Source: DATHTS01 sp965219305
GTDB taxonomy: Bacteria; Acidobacteriota; Blastocatellia; Pyrinomonadales; Pyrinomonadaceae
Length of the DNA: 64,000 nt
Direction of reading: 5' to 3'
Assembly (NCBI GenBank): GCA_965219305.1
Contig: OZ244725.1
Coordinates: 186,001-250,000, forward strand
Below are positions 24,203-32,785 of this stretch, one piece after another; position 1 is the first letter of the stretch, and each line of letters starts with the position of its first letter. Position numbers and translations under genes: made by a program. The notes below the pieces were generated by a model. That model was not told the DNA's origin, did not search any database, and saw nothing but the letters and a program-made list of their open reading frames with translations.

Positions 24203-26476
24203 TTATTTATCAATACTCAAATTTTCCCTGTCAATCGCCCCGACCGTCGCCGCTTCCGCCATTTCGATGACATTCGGCGTACCGTCCAGATTAAATTGCG
24301 CGAGCGGCGAAACGAGAAGATTTTCAGGTTTCGGATTTCCGTTCGCCAGCAGATGAAACTGCGGCGTTTTGCCCGTCAAAGTCGTCACGCGGTGCAGTTT
24401 ATGACCGACGCGCGGGATTTCGTTATTTTTCTGCGCTTCGGCGGGAAGTTTATCAACCCGCGTTTTCAGCGTTTCGATCTCTTTCGACAAATCTTTTTTC
24501 ACGCTCGTTTCATATTTAGCGCGCGCCGGATTTGTTTCGTCCTTCAAATTCGGATAACGCAGACCTTCATAAGAAGGAATCGAATCGGCGATTGATTTGA
24601 AAACGGCGGTCGCGGCGTAATTATAACCGAAATCTACGCCTAATTCTTTGGCGATCATCCACGTAATTATCCAATCGGCTTTCGCCTGATTGACAGGTTC
24701 GATTGCCTGACGAACTCGCTGGACAAATCCCGTGTTGTTCGTGTAAGTTCCGTCAACTTCCGCAAAAGATGCCGCCGGAAGCACGACATCGGCAAAATCC
24801 GTCGTCGCGGTTTCAAAAAGTTCCTGCACGACGACGAAATCTTTGTTTGATAACAATTTAGCGTTTTCTTCCGAAAGACTTCCGCCGATCAAAAGCGTCT
24901 TTGAATTTTTCAGAACGTCGGACAAAGATTTTTTGCCCGTCATCATATCGTTCGCGCCGACCGAATTGTTGTAAAGCGGCAACGGATGAAGCAAAACTCT
25001 GCGCGTTTCGGTCGAAAGACTCGCCGCCGAACTCGCCAAAACCGCCTGCGCTTCCGTAGAAAGATCGCCGCCGAACATAATCACGAGATCGCCTTCGGTC
25101 TCCTCGATTGTTTTCTGCAATTGGTCAAATTCTTTTTCGTCCGCGCCGAGCTTGCCCGGATCGGATTCTTCGGCAAATGACAATGCAAAAGCGTCGTAAG
25201 AATTCGGATTAATATGAATAAACTGCGTCGCGTTTTGCGTCAGACGAATCGGCGTGTCGTTGATAATAATCAATTTCGCGCCGTCGTTGCGGACGGCTTG
25301 ACGCATCTGTTTCGCCGTAAATGTCTGTTCTTCTTCCGGTTCGCCGCCGATCAAGATGATCGTTTTCGCATAACGAATATCGTCGTGCGTCGCTAAAGGA
25401 ACGCTCAGATTATCGAAAAACGGCGCGAGATCATAAGAATCGGAAACCGCGTAATTTTCAGTTCCGACCGCTTCCGTCGCAAATCGTTTCAGCGTGAAAA
25501 TCGCTTCATTCGTCAAACGCGACGAAGCGACAACGCCGACATCTTTTCCGCTTTCTTTTAATTTATTCGCAACAAAATGAATCGCATCGTCCCAAGTTGA
25601 AGGAATCAATTTTCCGCCTTTCTTGTAACGGATCAGAGGCGTTTTGATACGGCTGTGATGATTGATAAATTCGTGTCCGAAACGCGCTTTGACATCGAGA
25701 AATTCGCCGTTCAAACCGTTGACATAACGATCACGCGCCACGATTCTGTGAACCAGACCGCCGCGCGAACCGATTGACAACTGCATTCCGTCCGAACCGT
25801 AAACGTCGGTCGTGATCGTCTGATCTAATTCCCAAGGTCGAGTTTCGTGGCGATAAACGCCGTCCAAAAGCGTTCCGGTCGGACAAACTTCGATGCAGTT
25901 TCCGCATTGCGAACAATTCAGCCAGCCGCCGTAAGTTCCGATAACCGTATTAACGCCGCGATTTCCGGCTTCGATTGCATCTTCGCCCATCCATTCGTCG
26001 CAGACTCTCGTGCAGCGTTTGCACAAAATGCACCGCTGCGGATCGTTGGCGACGATCGGCGAAAGGAATTTTTCGGGTTCGACGTTTTTGTTTTCGACAA
26101 AACGCTCTTCGACATCGCCCCAATCGAAAATCACTTCCTGCAATTCGCACTCGCCGCCGCGGTCGCAAACCGGACAGTCGAGCGGGTGATTGGCAAGTAA
26201 AAACTCGCCCATCGCACGCTGCGCCTTTTCGATCTCGTCGCTCTGCGTTGTTACGGTCATTCCGTCCGTGCAAGTGATCGTGCAGGAAGTCTGGAGCTTC
26301 GGCATTTTTTCAATGCGAACCAGACACATCCGGCACGAAGCCTGAAGCGCGAGGTCTTTGTAATAACAAAATGACGGAATCCCGAAGCCTTTTTCGTGGC
26401 AAACGTCTATCAAACGCGCACCTTTTTCGACCTCGAATTCCTGTTCGTTAATGTTTACTTTTATTAATTCTGCCAT
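24203..26476 (-). CDS. nuoG: NADH-quinone oxidoreductase subunit G (iron-sulfur)
   Basis: 757 residues. The N-terminal [2Fe-2S] ferredoxin domain has FGIPSFCYYKDLALQASCRM and CLVRIE. The His-Cys [4Fe-4S] site is HPLDCPVCDRGGECELQ. Two further clusters follow: RCILCKRCTRVCDEW and CSQCGNCIEVCPTGTL. The molybdopterin-oxidoreductase-like domain begins near residue 220 (ETRPWELDQTITTDVYGSDG) and continues through FVVVQELFETATTDFADVVL with PAASFAEVDGTYTN. All cluster ligands are visible, so it should be functional. It lies downstream of the bTHX gene and nuoF. Confidence 0.96.
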   Translation of the reverse strand: MAELIKVNINEQEFEVEKGARLIDVCHEKGFGIPSFCYYKDLALQASCRMCLVRIEKMPKLQTSCTITCTDGMTVTTQSDEIEKAQRAMGEFLLANHPLDCPVCDRGGECELQEVIFDWGDVEERFVENKNVEPEKFLSPIVANDPQRCILCKRCTRVCDEWMGEDAIEAGNRGVNTVIGTYGGWLNCSQCGNCIEVCPTGTLLDGVYRHETRPWELDQTITTDVYGSDGMQLSIGSRGGLVHRIVARDRYVNGLNGEFLDVKARFGHEFINHHSRIKTPLIRYKKGGKLIPSTWDDAIHFVANKLKESGKDVGVVASSRLTNEAIFTLKRFATEAVGTENYAVSDSYDLAPFFDNLSVPLATHDDIRYAKTIILIGGEPEEEQTFTAKQMRQAVRNDGAKLIIINDTPIRLTQNATQFIHINPNSYDAFALSFAEESDPGKLGADEKEFDQLQKTIEETEGDLVIMFGGDLSTEAQAVLASSAASLSTETRRVLLHPLPLYNNSVGANDMMTGKKSLSDVLKNSKTLLIGGSLSEENAKLLSNKDFVVVQELFETATTDFADVVLPAASFAEVDGTYTNNTGFVQRVRQAIEPVNQAKADWIITWMIAKELGVDFGYNYAATAVFKSIADSIPSYEGLRYPNLKDETNPARAKYETSVKKDLSKEIETLKTRVDKLPAEAQKNNEIPRVGHKLHRVTTLTGKTPQFHLLANGNPKPENLLVSPLAQFNLDGTPNVIEMAEAATVGAIDRENLSIDK

Positions 26477-26501
26477 TATCTAAACTTTTTAAGTCAGAAA
26501 T

Positions 26502-26630
26502 TTATTCTTCGGATTTCTTGTTTGAATTTTCCGCGTCTTTCTTTTTCGAATCTACTTTTTTCGGACGTGATTTGCCGAATGTTCCGCGAAAAATCTTTCC
26601 GCGCTTTGTTTTTTTATCGCCTTTTCCCAT
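26502..26630 (-). CDS. 30S ribosomal protein bTHX
   Basis: 42 residues from ATG 26630 (MGKGDKKTKRGKIFRGTFGK). This short very basic sequence with 'GKIFRGTxGKSRPKK' is the THX (Thx) family peptide that stabilises the 30S head in Thermus and relatives. The tail KKKDAENSNKKSEE is an extension. A longer frame upstream runs into nuoF and is not THX. It lies between nuoF and nuoG, a curious location for a ribosomal peptide, and is probably transcribed with them. Confidence 0.88.
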   Translation of the reverse strand: MGKGDKKTKRGKIFRGTFGKSRPKKVDSKKKDAENSNKKSEE

Positions 26631-26656
26631 AATTTTGTTTATCCAAGTGTTATAAG

Positions 26657-27949
26657 TTAATTGTTCCCGTTGCCGTTTGGCAACAGGTGTTTTTTGAAAT
26701 CTTCGGGAAATCTTTTTACCGCACCCTGAATCGCCCACGCCGCCGCGTCGCCGAGAGCGCAGAAAGATTTTCCTTCGATATTGTCAACCAAATCTAAAAT
26801 TAACTGCGCGTCTTCCGGTCGTCCGCCGCCGTCGGCGATTCGGTGGAAAATTTTCGTCAGCCAATCCGTTCCTTCGCGGCACGGCGTACACCAGCCGCAA
26901 GATTCGTGTTTGTAAAATTCGGTCAGATTTTGCGTTGAATCAACGATGTCAACAGTTTCGTCCATCACGATAAAACCGCCCGAACCGACGAGTGAACCGC
27001 CTTCGACAAGTCCTTCGTAATCCATCCGAACTTTTTTACCGATAATCTGATCGGCACGCATCGCATAAACCGACGAACCGCCCGGAATACAAGCCTTCAA
27101 ATCGTGTCCATTACGAATGCCGCCGCAGTCTTCCATAATGAACTTTTCCATGTCCATATAGCCCATCGGAAGCTCGTAAACGCCCGGTTTTTTGACGTGT
27201 CCCGAAACTGACCAAAGTTTTGTTCCGCCCGATTTTTCAGTTCCCAACGCCTGCCATTCTTTTCCGCCCATTTCGATAATTTGCGGAACGGCGGTCAAAG
27301 TTTCGACATTATTGACGACCGTCGGGCAAGCATAAACGCCTTCGACAGCCGGAAACGGCGGTTTCATACGCGGATGCCCGCGATAACCTTCGAGCGACGA
27401 AAGAAGCGCGGTTTCTTCGCCGCAGATATATGCGCCCGCGCCGGTGTGCGTGTAAAAATTACAGGTAAAATCCGAACCGAGAATTTTTTCGCCGACGAGA
27501 TTTGCGGCTTTCGCTTCCTCGATGGCTTTGTCCATTATGTCAATCAAATAATTGTATTCGCCGCGATAATAGATGTAGCAAGTTTCCACACCGAGCGCGA
27601 ACGCGCCGATCAGCATTCCTTCGATCAAAGCGTGCGGATCGCGTTCGAGCAAATAACGGTCTTTAAATGTTCCCGGTTCGGATTCATCAGCATTACAGAC
27701 AATATATTTCGGCTTCGGCGAATCGCGCGGTACGAACGACCATTTCATTCCGGTCGGAAAACCCGCACCGCCGCGACCGCGCAGAGCCGACGCTTTAACT
27801 TCATTAATAATATCGTCCGACGACATATTCATCGCCTTTTTCAGCGATTTATATCCGCCGTGTTCCTGATAAACCTTCAGCGTATGCCCGTCTTTAACGT
27901 GCATCATTTTCAACTGTAAAGGTTCGCAACCGATTGCTTTGATTTCCAT
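26657..27949 (-). CDS. nuoF: NADH-quinone oxidoreductase subunit F
   Basis: 430 residues. The FMN/NADH-binding segment is ALRGRGGAGFPTGMKWSFVP. Next are IVCNADESEPGTFKDRYLLE and GAGAYICGEETALLSSLEGY with RGHPRMKPPFPA. The C-terminal [4Fe-4S] motif is ESCGWCTPCREGTDWL. This subunit oxidises NADH and passes electrons to the NuoE/NuoG clusters. It starts 6 bases after the signal-peptidase-like gene and is complete at normal length. Confidence 0.97.
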   Translation of the reverse strand: MEIKAIGCEPLQLKMMHVKDGHTLKVYQEHGGYKSLKKAMNMSSDDIINEVKASALRGRGGAGFPTGMKWSFVPRDSPKPKYIVCNADESEPGTFKDRYLLERDPHALIEGMLIGAFALGVETCYIYYRGEYNYLIDIMDKAIEEAKAANLVGEKILGSDFTCNFYTHTGAGAYICGEETALLSSLEGYRGHPRMKPPFPAVEGVYACPTVVNNVETLTAVPQIIEMGGKEWQALGTEKSGGTKLWSVSGHVKKPGVYELPMGYMDMEKFIMEDCGGIRNGHDLKACIPGGSSVYAMRADQIIGKKVRMDYEGLVEGGSLVGSGGFIVMDETVDIVDSTQNLTEFYKHESCGWCTPCREGTDWLTKIFHRIADGGGRPEDAQLILDLVDNIEGKSFCALGDAAAWAIQGAVKRFPEDFKKHLLPNGNGNN

Positions 27950-27955
27950 TTCTGT

Positions 27956-28435
27956 CTAATTACAACCTGATATTTTCCCTGAAATATCTACTCTATTTAT
28001 CGTCGGTTTTTTCCAATAACGACTATCTAAACTTCGTGGACGATTATCTCCCAACAAGAAGTATTCATCTTGAGGGATTTTTATTGTTGAAACATTCTTT
28101 TCAGCATCTTCTGTTTTTTCAAAAGATTCATTAAGCAATTTTCCATTGATGTATGTTTTGCCCTCTTTAATTTCAATATTTTCGCCAGGCAATCCGATTA
28201 TTCTCGAGATTATTTTTATATCACCTTCTTCGCCGGAAATTTTCTTAACTTCTTCGGGCATTTTGAAAACCACAATATCAAACCTCTGAATAGACTCGTC
28301 TTTATAATAACTTGCTTTACAAATATCGCCGACTTTTAATGCAGGCGACATATTTTCAGTGCTGACTTTATATTTCTGTCCACTACAATTTGTCAGAAAT
28401 ATTAAAACTAAAATTATTAAAAGCGAATTTTTCAA
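27956..28435 (-). CDS. Signal-peptidase-I-like lipoprotein lacking both catalytic residues
   Basis: 159 residues with a lipoprotein signal (LLIILVLIFLTNCSGQ, lipidated Cys about 17). The S26 fold boxes are all recognisable: box B STENMSPALKVGD, box C RFDIVVFKMPEE, box D IISRIIGLPGE and box E LLGDNRPRSLDSRYW. In active enzymes box B is 'SxSM.P' and box D is 'x.KR.xGLPG'. Here the nucleophilic Ser is Asn (codon AAT) and the general-base Lys is Ser (codon TCG). The protein should therefore be inactive as a signal peptidase. It lies between nuoE (1 base) and nuoF (6 bases). The function is unknown; a scaffold or binding role is possible. Confidence 0.85.
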   Translation of the reverse strand: MKNSLLIILVLIFLTNCSGQKYKVSTENMSPALKVGDICKASYYKDESIQRFDIVVFKMPEEVKKISGEEGDIKIISRIIGLPGENIEIKEGKTYINGKLLNESFEKTEDAEKNVSTIKIPQDEYFLLGDNRPRSLDSRYWKKPTINRVDISGKISGCN

Positions 28436-28436
28436 A

Positions 28437-28967
28437 CTATTTCAAGGAATCAAGAATTTTATCAACTTTTTCGTTCGTCAAATCCTCGTGATAATCAAAA
28501 TTTATCTGCATCATCGGCGCAGTTCCGCAACTTCCGAGACATTCGACGCGCGTTACGGTAAATTTTCCATCTTCCGTCGTTTCTCCGACGTGAACGCCGA
28601 GTTTGTCGCAGATATGTCCGGTAATTTCCGGTTCGCCCATAATTCTGCACGACAGAGTTTTACAAACTTGAATGTGATATTTGCCGACCGGACGCAAATT
28701 AAACATCGAATAAAACGTCGCCGTTTCCCAGATGTCCGTAACTTCCAAATCCAAAAACTGCGCCAGAAAATTCACGCCCGCATTATCAAGATAACCGCAT
28801 TCGCGCTGAATCACGAAAAGAAGCGGAATAAGCGCGGAACGCTTTCTGTCCGGCGGATATTTCGTCAGATGCAATTTCATTTCCGCAACGACTTCCGGCG
28901 AAAATTCCGCGACTTCGTCTGTATAGACGACTTTATCTGTAAAATCTGTTGCAACTGCTGATGCCAT
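28437..28967 (-). CDS. nuoE: NADH-quinone oxidoreductase subunit E
   Basis: 176 residues with the thioredoxin-like [2Fe-2S] fold. Cluster ligands are CKTLSCRIMG and later VECLGSCGTAPMMQIN. The N-terminal helical region (YPPDRKRSALIPLLFVIQRE) is standard. It partners NuoF in the NADH-oxidising module. It ends 1 base before the inactive signal-peptidase-like gene, so the two are coupled. Upstream lies a short repeat of cagtagt type and then two coiled-coil-like genes. Confidence 0.96.
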   Translation of the reverse strand: MASAVATDFTDKVVYTDEVAEFSPEVVAEMKLHLTKYPPDRKRSALIPLLFVIQRECGYLDNAGVNFLAQFLDLEVTDIWETATFYSMFNLRPVGKYHIQVCKTLSCRIMGEPEITGHICDKLGVHVGETTEDGKFTVTRVECLGSCGTAPMMQINFDYHEDLTNEKVDKILDSLK

Positions 28968-28970
28968 AAT

Positions 28971-29025
28971 TTCAGTAGTCAGAAGTCAGTAATCAGTAAA
29001 TTTTCAATACGGATGACTGAAACTG
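28971..29025. repeat. Tandem cagtagt/agtcagt heptamer-like repeat upstream of nuoE
   Basis: Three to four near-copies of 'agtcagt' (28972-28995) are followed by a short, partly complementary stretch ATGACTGAAACTG (29013-29025). Same style as the other intergenic heptamer repeats, but with a weaker second arm. It fills the gap between nuoE and the 82-codon frame. Confidence 0.65.
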
Positions 29026-29030
29026 TTTTT

Positions 29031-29261
29031 TTAGTGAATACTGCCCTTCAAATCTTCAACTTCGGTTTCTAATTTCGTAATTCTTTTATTGTCCTTCAAA
29101 ACCATTTGAGTAACATCGGTAAATTGTCCTTTGAGAATTTTAACGTCGGATTTAACTTCCGACATATCTTTTTCTAAACCATCCAGCTTTAGAATGACAA
29201 GATTCATCATTCTCGTCATTTCGCCCTCGAATCTGCTTTCGGTGTTTTCTTCTTCGTTCAT
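29031..29261 (-). CDS. Small coiled-coil hypothetical protein
   Basis: 76 residues from ATG 29261 (MNEEENTESRFEGEMTRMM). A heptad-type hydrophobic pattern runs through NLVILKLDGLEKDMSEVKSD and ITKLETEVEDLKG, predicting a long coiled coil. There is no signal or catalytic motif. It resembles the many small DUF-type coiled-coil proteins that form pairs with neighbours. It sits with the next gene between nuoD and nuoE and is probably co-transcribed. Confidence 0.6.
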   Translation of the reverse strand: MNEEENTESRFEGEMTRMMNLVILKLDGLEKDMSEVKSDVKILKGQFTDVTQMVLKDNKRITKLETEVEDLKGSIH

Positions 29262-29271
29262 ATTTTGTTTC

Positions 29272-29544
29272 TCAAACAAACGCTTTTTCTTCTAAATTTT
29301 CGAGCCACATATTTAATTCGTCAAGTTGACTCTCTGCGTCTAAGTTACCATCAAAATTTCCCATTATCTTTAAAACTTCCGAAGAAATCCATTTATATTC
29401 TTGTTTCAAATCGGACGACTTATCATTATATGTATTAACAAGATTTTCAATTTCAAAAAGCTGATTACAGATTTCGATAGCTTTGAGTCTTACATCTTTA
29501 TCCAATCCATAAACATCACGAATCAATTCTCTAAGTTTTTTCAA
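29272..29544 (-). CDS. Helical hypothetical protein with a possibly damaged 5' end
   Basis: 90 residues from TTG 29544. Reading upstream in the same frame to 29640 continues a convincing helical protein (NESAVAKIEGNAQEIAFLRK, then ETEKNTREL) before a stop at 29641, yet no ATG/GTG is in frame. On the minus strand an ATGAAATGTTAG lies just before this stretch. A 2-base deletion from ATGAAAAATGTTAG would explain it, so the natural start may have been lost by frameshift or sequencing error. The rest (DVRLKAIEICNQLFEIENLV) is helical. The family is not recognised. Confidence 0.55.
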   Translation of the reverse strand: MKKLRELIRDVYGLDKDVRLKAIEICNQLFEIENLVNTYNDKSSDLKQEYKWISSEVLKIMGNFDGNLDAESQLDELNMWLENLEEKAFV

Positions 29545-29683
29545 TTCCCGTGTGTTTTTCTCAGTTTCTTTTCTCAGAAAAGCGATTTCTTGAGCATTCC
29601 CCTCGATTTTAGCAACAGCAGACTCATTAAAACTAACATTTCATTTCTGAAATTATTCTCCGAAAGATTGTCCGGCATTAGTT

Positions 29684-30904
29684 TTACCTGTCAATTTCTC
29701 CCAACACAATATCGAGCGAGCCGATCACCGCCACAACGTCGGCGATCATTTCGCCTTCGCACATTACGGGAAGTGCCGATAAATTGACAAAACTCGGACC
29801 ACGAAAATGAACTCTTTCCGGTTTTGGACCGCCGTTTGATTTCATATAAACGCCGAGTTCGCCTTTCGACGCTTCGATTGGCATATAAACTTCGCCTTCC
29901 GGGACATTAAAACCTTCGGCGACGATCAAAAAGTGGTGAATCAGCGAATCCATATGTTTCCGCATATCGTCGCGGTCGGGCAAAACGATCTTCGGCGCGT
30001 CGGCTTTTGTCGGTCCAGGTTTTAATCTGTCTAAAGCCTGGCGGCAGATTTTGTGTGATTCATAAAGTTCGCGCATACGAACTTTGAAACGCGCCCAAAC
30101 ATCGCAATCGGTTTCGACGGGAACTTCAAAATCGTAAGTTTCATAACCCGTATAAGGATTGTCGCGGCGCAGATCGAGGTCAACTCCGCTGCCGCGCAAA
30201 CACGGTCCGGTCAAACCCCAATCAATCGCGTCTTCGCGCGAAATAATTCCGATTCCTTGAGTTCTCGACTGCCAGATCGTATTTCCCGTAACTAGTGTTT
30301 CAAAAGTTTCCATCGCGGCAGGGAAGTCATCTAAAAACTGCTTACAGCGATTTTCAAAACCGGCGGGCAAATCCATCATTAAACCGCCGATGCGGAAATA
30401 ACTTGGTGTCATCCGCCCGCCCGAAGCGGATTCGATCATATTGAGGATTTTTTCACGTTGACGAAAACAAAAAAAGAACACGCTCATCGCGCCGAGATCA
30501 AGTCCGTGTGTTCCGAGCCAAACCATATGTGACGCAATACGCTGTAATTCGCACATCAAAACGCGAATAATTTGAGCGCGTTCGGGAATTTCGAGTTCGA
30601 GCAGTTTTTCCGCCGCCATTACATAAGCAAGATTATTTCCGAGCGGATTTAAGTAATCCATTCGATCTGTAATGACGATGCCTTGCTGATATTTTTTATA
30701 CTCGAAAAGTTTCTCCATTCCCGTGTGCAGATAGCCGATGTCGGGAATCGTATTAACGACCAGTTCGCCGTCGAGCCGCAGATCGAGCCGCAAAACGCCG
30801 TGCGTCGAAGGATGCTGAGGACCCATCGAAAGTGTCATTTCGGAATCTAACGGCTGGTCTAAAATTTCAGCCTGATTTGTAAAATTGTCTAAAACTGCGC
30901 TCAT
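29684..30904 (-). CDS. nuoD: NADH-quinone oxidoreductase subunit D
   Basis: 406 residues. The [NiFe]-hydrogenase-derived quinone-site subunit begins TLSMGPQHPSTHGVLRLDLR. Conserved features are DIGYLHTGMEKLFE, YLNPLGNNLAYVMAAEKLL, RIASHMVWLGTHGLDLGAMS and the C-terminal PSFVNLSALPVMCEGEMIAD, ending in DIVLGEIDR as is standard. It is preceded by Uma2 (4-base gap) and followed by a 140-base gap before the helical hypothetical. Full length and intact. Confidence 0.97.
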   Translation of the reverse strand: MSAVLDNFTNQAEILDQPLDSEMTLSMGPQHPSTHGVLRLDLRLDGELVVNTIPDIGYLHTGMEKLFEYKKYQQGIVITDRMDYLNPLGNNLAYVMAAEKLLELEIPERAQIIRVLMCELQRIASHMVWLGTHGLDLGAMSVFFFCFRQREKILNMIESASGGRMTPSYFRIGGLMMDLPAGFENRCKQFLDDFPAAMETFETLVTGNTIWQSRTQGIGIISREDAIDWGLTGPCLRGSGVDLDLRRDNPYTGYETYDFEVPVETDCDVWARFKVRMRELYESHKICRQALDRLKPGPTKADAPKIVLPDRDDMRKHMDSLIHHFLIVAEGFNVPEGEVYMPIEASKGELGVYMKSNGGPKPERVHFRGPSFVNLSALPVMCEGEMIADVVAVIGSLDIVLGEIDR

Positions 30905-30907
30905 AAA

Positions 30908-31522
30908 CTAATTTCTGAAAATATCCGCTAACTTTAATTCAAACTCCGGCAAAATTGGGGTTTCGATTGATTCGTGAATCTCGAATCTTTTAATTCTCTC
31001 CAAACCGTTTTCTTCGAGACGATAAACTTCTATCGTATTAAACAAGCCGTCAACCACCCAATATTCCTTTACTCCGAATTGCCCGTAAAGTTCACGTTTG
31101 CGAACTCGGTCACGCTCGACATCGGCTTTGCCATAAGAAAGAATTTCGATTATCAATTCAGGCGCGGCAATAAATTTTCCGCGATACTTTTCGTCCTCGT
31201 CCGCGACATTTTTCTTAACTGCTTCATTCGTCGCAAAAACAAGATCGGGAATTACTGCATCGTCTTTGCTGAAAATAATTCCGGGCGTTTGAACCATAAT
31301 TCCGATAGGATTTTGTAATAAATAACTGCCGATCAAAACATTAAAATTCGATGCGACTTTTTGATGATCGAGATGCGGTGCGTGCGACACGAATAATTTT
31401 CCTCCTATTATTTCATAACGATTAGTGTCATCCGGCAAAAAATCCAAATCGTCCGCCGTGTAACGAATCGGCAGAGGTCGAACTTCGTTTAATGATTTTC
31501 GGATTTCTTCGCTAACGATCAT
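30908..31522 (-). CDS. Uma2-family PD-(D/E)XK endonuclease-like protein
   Basis: 204 residues of the Uma2 (DUF820) family. The N-terminal part (YTADDLDFLPDDTNRYEIIG) and the nuclease core are typical: AVIPDLVFATNE (Asp), PELIIEILSYGKAD (Glu), RDRVRKRELYGQFGVKEYWV (Lys). The family is abundant in Cyanobacteria, Chloroflexota and Acidobacteriota, has an endonuclease fold and no settled biological role. It sits between nuoC and nuoD, an unusual slot. Confidence 0.9.
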   Translation of the reverse strand: MIVSEEIRKSLNEVRPLPIRYTADDLDFLPDDTNRYEIIGGKLFVSHAPHLDHQKVASNFNVLIGSYLLQNPIGIMVQTPGIIFSKDDAVIPDLVFATNEAVKKNVADEDEKYRGKFIAAPELIIEILSYGKADVERDRVRKRELYGQFGVKEYWVVDGLFNTIEVYRLEENGLERIKRFEIHESIETPILPEFELKLADIFRN

Positions 31523-31529
31523 TTTTACT

Positions 31530-32015
31530 CTAACTCAAACTATACGGCTCATACCCGCGCAACGGATAATCTTTTCTCAATGCGTGACCGTCGAAATCGG
31601 ACGGCAGTAAAATTCTACGCAAATCGGGATGACCGTCAAAAATAATTCCCAACAAATCGTAAGTTTCGCGCTCGTGCCAATTTGCCGTCTTCCAAACCGT
31701 CGTAACTGTTCCGACGTTCGGTTCGTCTTCATTCAATAAAACCTTTAGACGCAGACGATTGTGATGAATGGTCGAAAATAAATGATAATTCACTTCAAAA
31801 CGCGGGTCTTCTTCCGGTCCGTAATCCGCGCCGCACAGATCGGCGAGCATATCGAAATCGTGTTTCTTTTTCAAAACCCAGCAAACATCAACGATCGCTT
31901 CGCGCGGAACCGTAATCGTAACTTCGCCGCGAGCGTCCTTAAAATCACTCACCCAATCAGCATTTTCCGCTTTCAACTTTTCGATATATCCGTGTAAAAC
32001 CGTTGTATCAGCCAT
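31530..32015 (-). CDS. nuoC: NADH-quinone oxidoreductase subunit C
   Basis: 161 residues. The signature region is HERETYDLLGIIFDGHPDLR followed by RILLPSDFDGHALRKDYPLR. The N-terminal part (FDMLADLCGADYGPEEDPRF) is also typical. NuoC packs against NuoD in the quinone module. It is separate from nuoD here, with Uma2 between. Full length. Confidence 0.96.
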   Translation of the reverse strand: MADTTVLHGYIEKLKAENADWVSDFKDARGEVTITVPREAIVDVCWVLKKKHDFDMLADLCGADYGPEEDPRFEVNYHLFSTIHHNRLRLKVLLNEDEPNVGTVTTVWKTANWHERETYDLLGIIFDGHPDLRRILLPSDFDGHALRKDYPLRGYEPYSLS

Positions 32016-32071
32016 AAACTAAATAAAAAAGCGGCACCTTTTTTTGTAAAAATTCACCGCTTGAAAAAATT

Positions 32072-32704
32072 CTACGACGAACGCCGTTTTTCGTGACGCG
32101 ACGGAACTGTATAAGGCTTTTCTTCTCTCGTCCGCGACAATTCTTCCAATTTCGTGCCTTCCGTAACCGGCAAAGTTCCCGGAACTAATGATTCACGCGC
32201 TTCTTCCTCGAATGCGTCGGTTCTGTCTTTAACCGATTCATTCATAATCTTTTCCTGAAGCATCATTATCGCGTGAACGAGCATCTCCGGTCGCGGCGGG
32301 CATCCCGGAATATACACGTCAACCGGAACGATTTTATCAACGCCTTGAACAATCGCGTAATTATCGAAAACGCCGCCCGAAGTCGCGCACGCGCCCATCG
32401 AAATAACCCATTTCGGTTCGGGCATCTGATCGTAAATCCGACGCAGAACCGGAGCCATTTTTCTCGAAACGCGCCCCGAAACGATCATTACATCGGCTTG
32501 ACGCGGCGATGCGCGAAATGTTTCCGCGCCGAAACGCGAAAGATCGTTTCTTGCTGAAACGCTGTTCATCATTTCGATAGCACAGCAAGCTAAACCAAAC
32601 GTAGCCGGCCAAAGTGACGATTTTCGCGCCCAGTTGATAACGGCATCGAGTTTGACCGTTACAACGTCGGGAAGTGATTCAAATAGTGTATTTTCTAAAC
32701 CCAT
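32072..32704 (-). CDS. nuoB: NADH-quinone oxidoreductase subunit B
   Basis: 210 residues. The N2 cluster ligands are in SLWPATFGLACCAIEMMNSV, VISMGACATSGGVFDNY and VYIPGCPPRPEMLVHAIM. The subunit carries the terminal [4Fe-4S] cluster before quinone. The C-terminal 40 residues are a polar extension ending RHEKRRSS. The gap to nuoA holds an inverted repeat of 'atttcgg' units adjacent to the start codon. Confidence 0.97.
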   Translation of the reverse strand: MGLENTLFESLPDVVTVKLDAVINWARKSSLWPATFGLACCAIEMMNSVSARNDLSRFGAETFRASPRQADVMIVSGRVSRKMAPVLRRIYDQMPEPKWVISMGACATSGGVFDNYAIVQGVDKIVPVDVYIPGCPPRPEMLVHAIMMLQEKIMNESVKDRTDAFEEEARESLVPGTLPVTEGTKLEELSRTREEKPYTVPSRHEKRRSS

Positions 32705-32709
32705 CTTTT

Positions 32710-32782
32710 GATTTCGGATTTCGGATTTTGGATTTCGGACTGCCTGATTCTAAATTTGCAATCCGAAATTCAAATTCCGACA
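32710..32782. repeat. Inverted repeat of atttcgg units between nuoA and nuoB
   Basis: The left arm (32710-32739) has four tandem 'gatttcgg'-like units; the right arm (32760-32782) has the complementary aatccgaaattcaaattccga with small mismatches. The spacer is about 20 bases. It fills the nuoA-nuoB gap up to the nuoA stop. Confidence 0.8.
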
Positions 32783-32785
32783 TCA

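Noticed and set aside
27281..27919. 212-codon frame antisense to nuoF
   Set aside because: Shadow frame; nuoF carries all conserved motifs on the other strand.
28359..28961. 200-codon frame antisense to nuoE and the signal-peptidase-like gene
   Set aside because: Arg/Phe-rich shadow across two well-supported genes.
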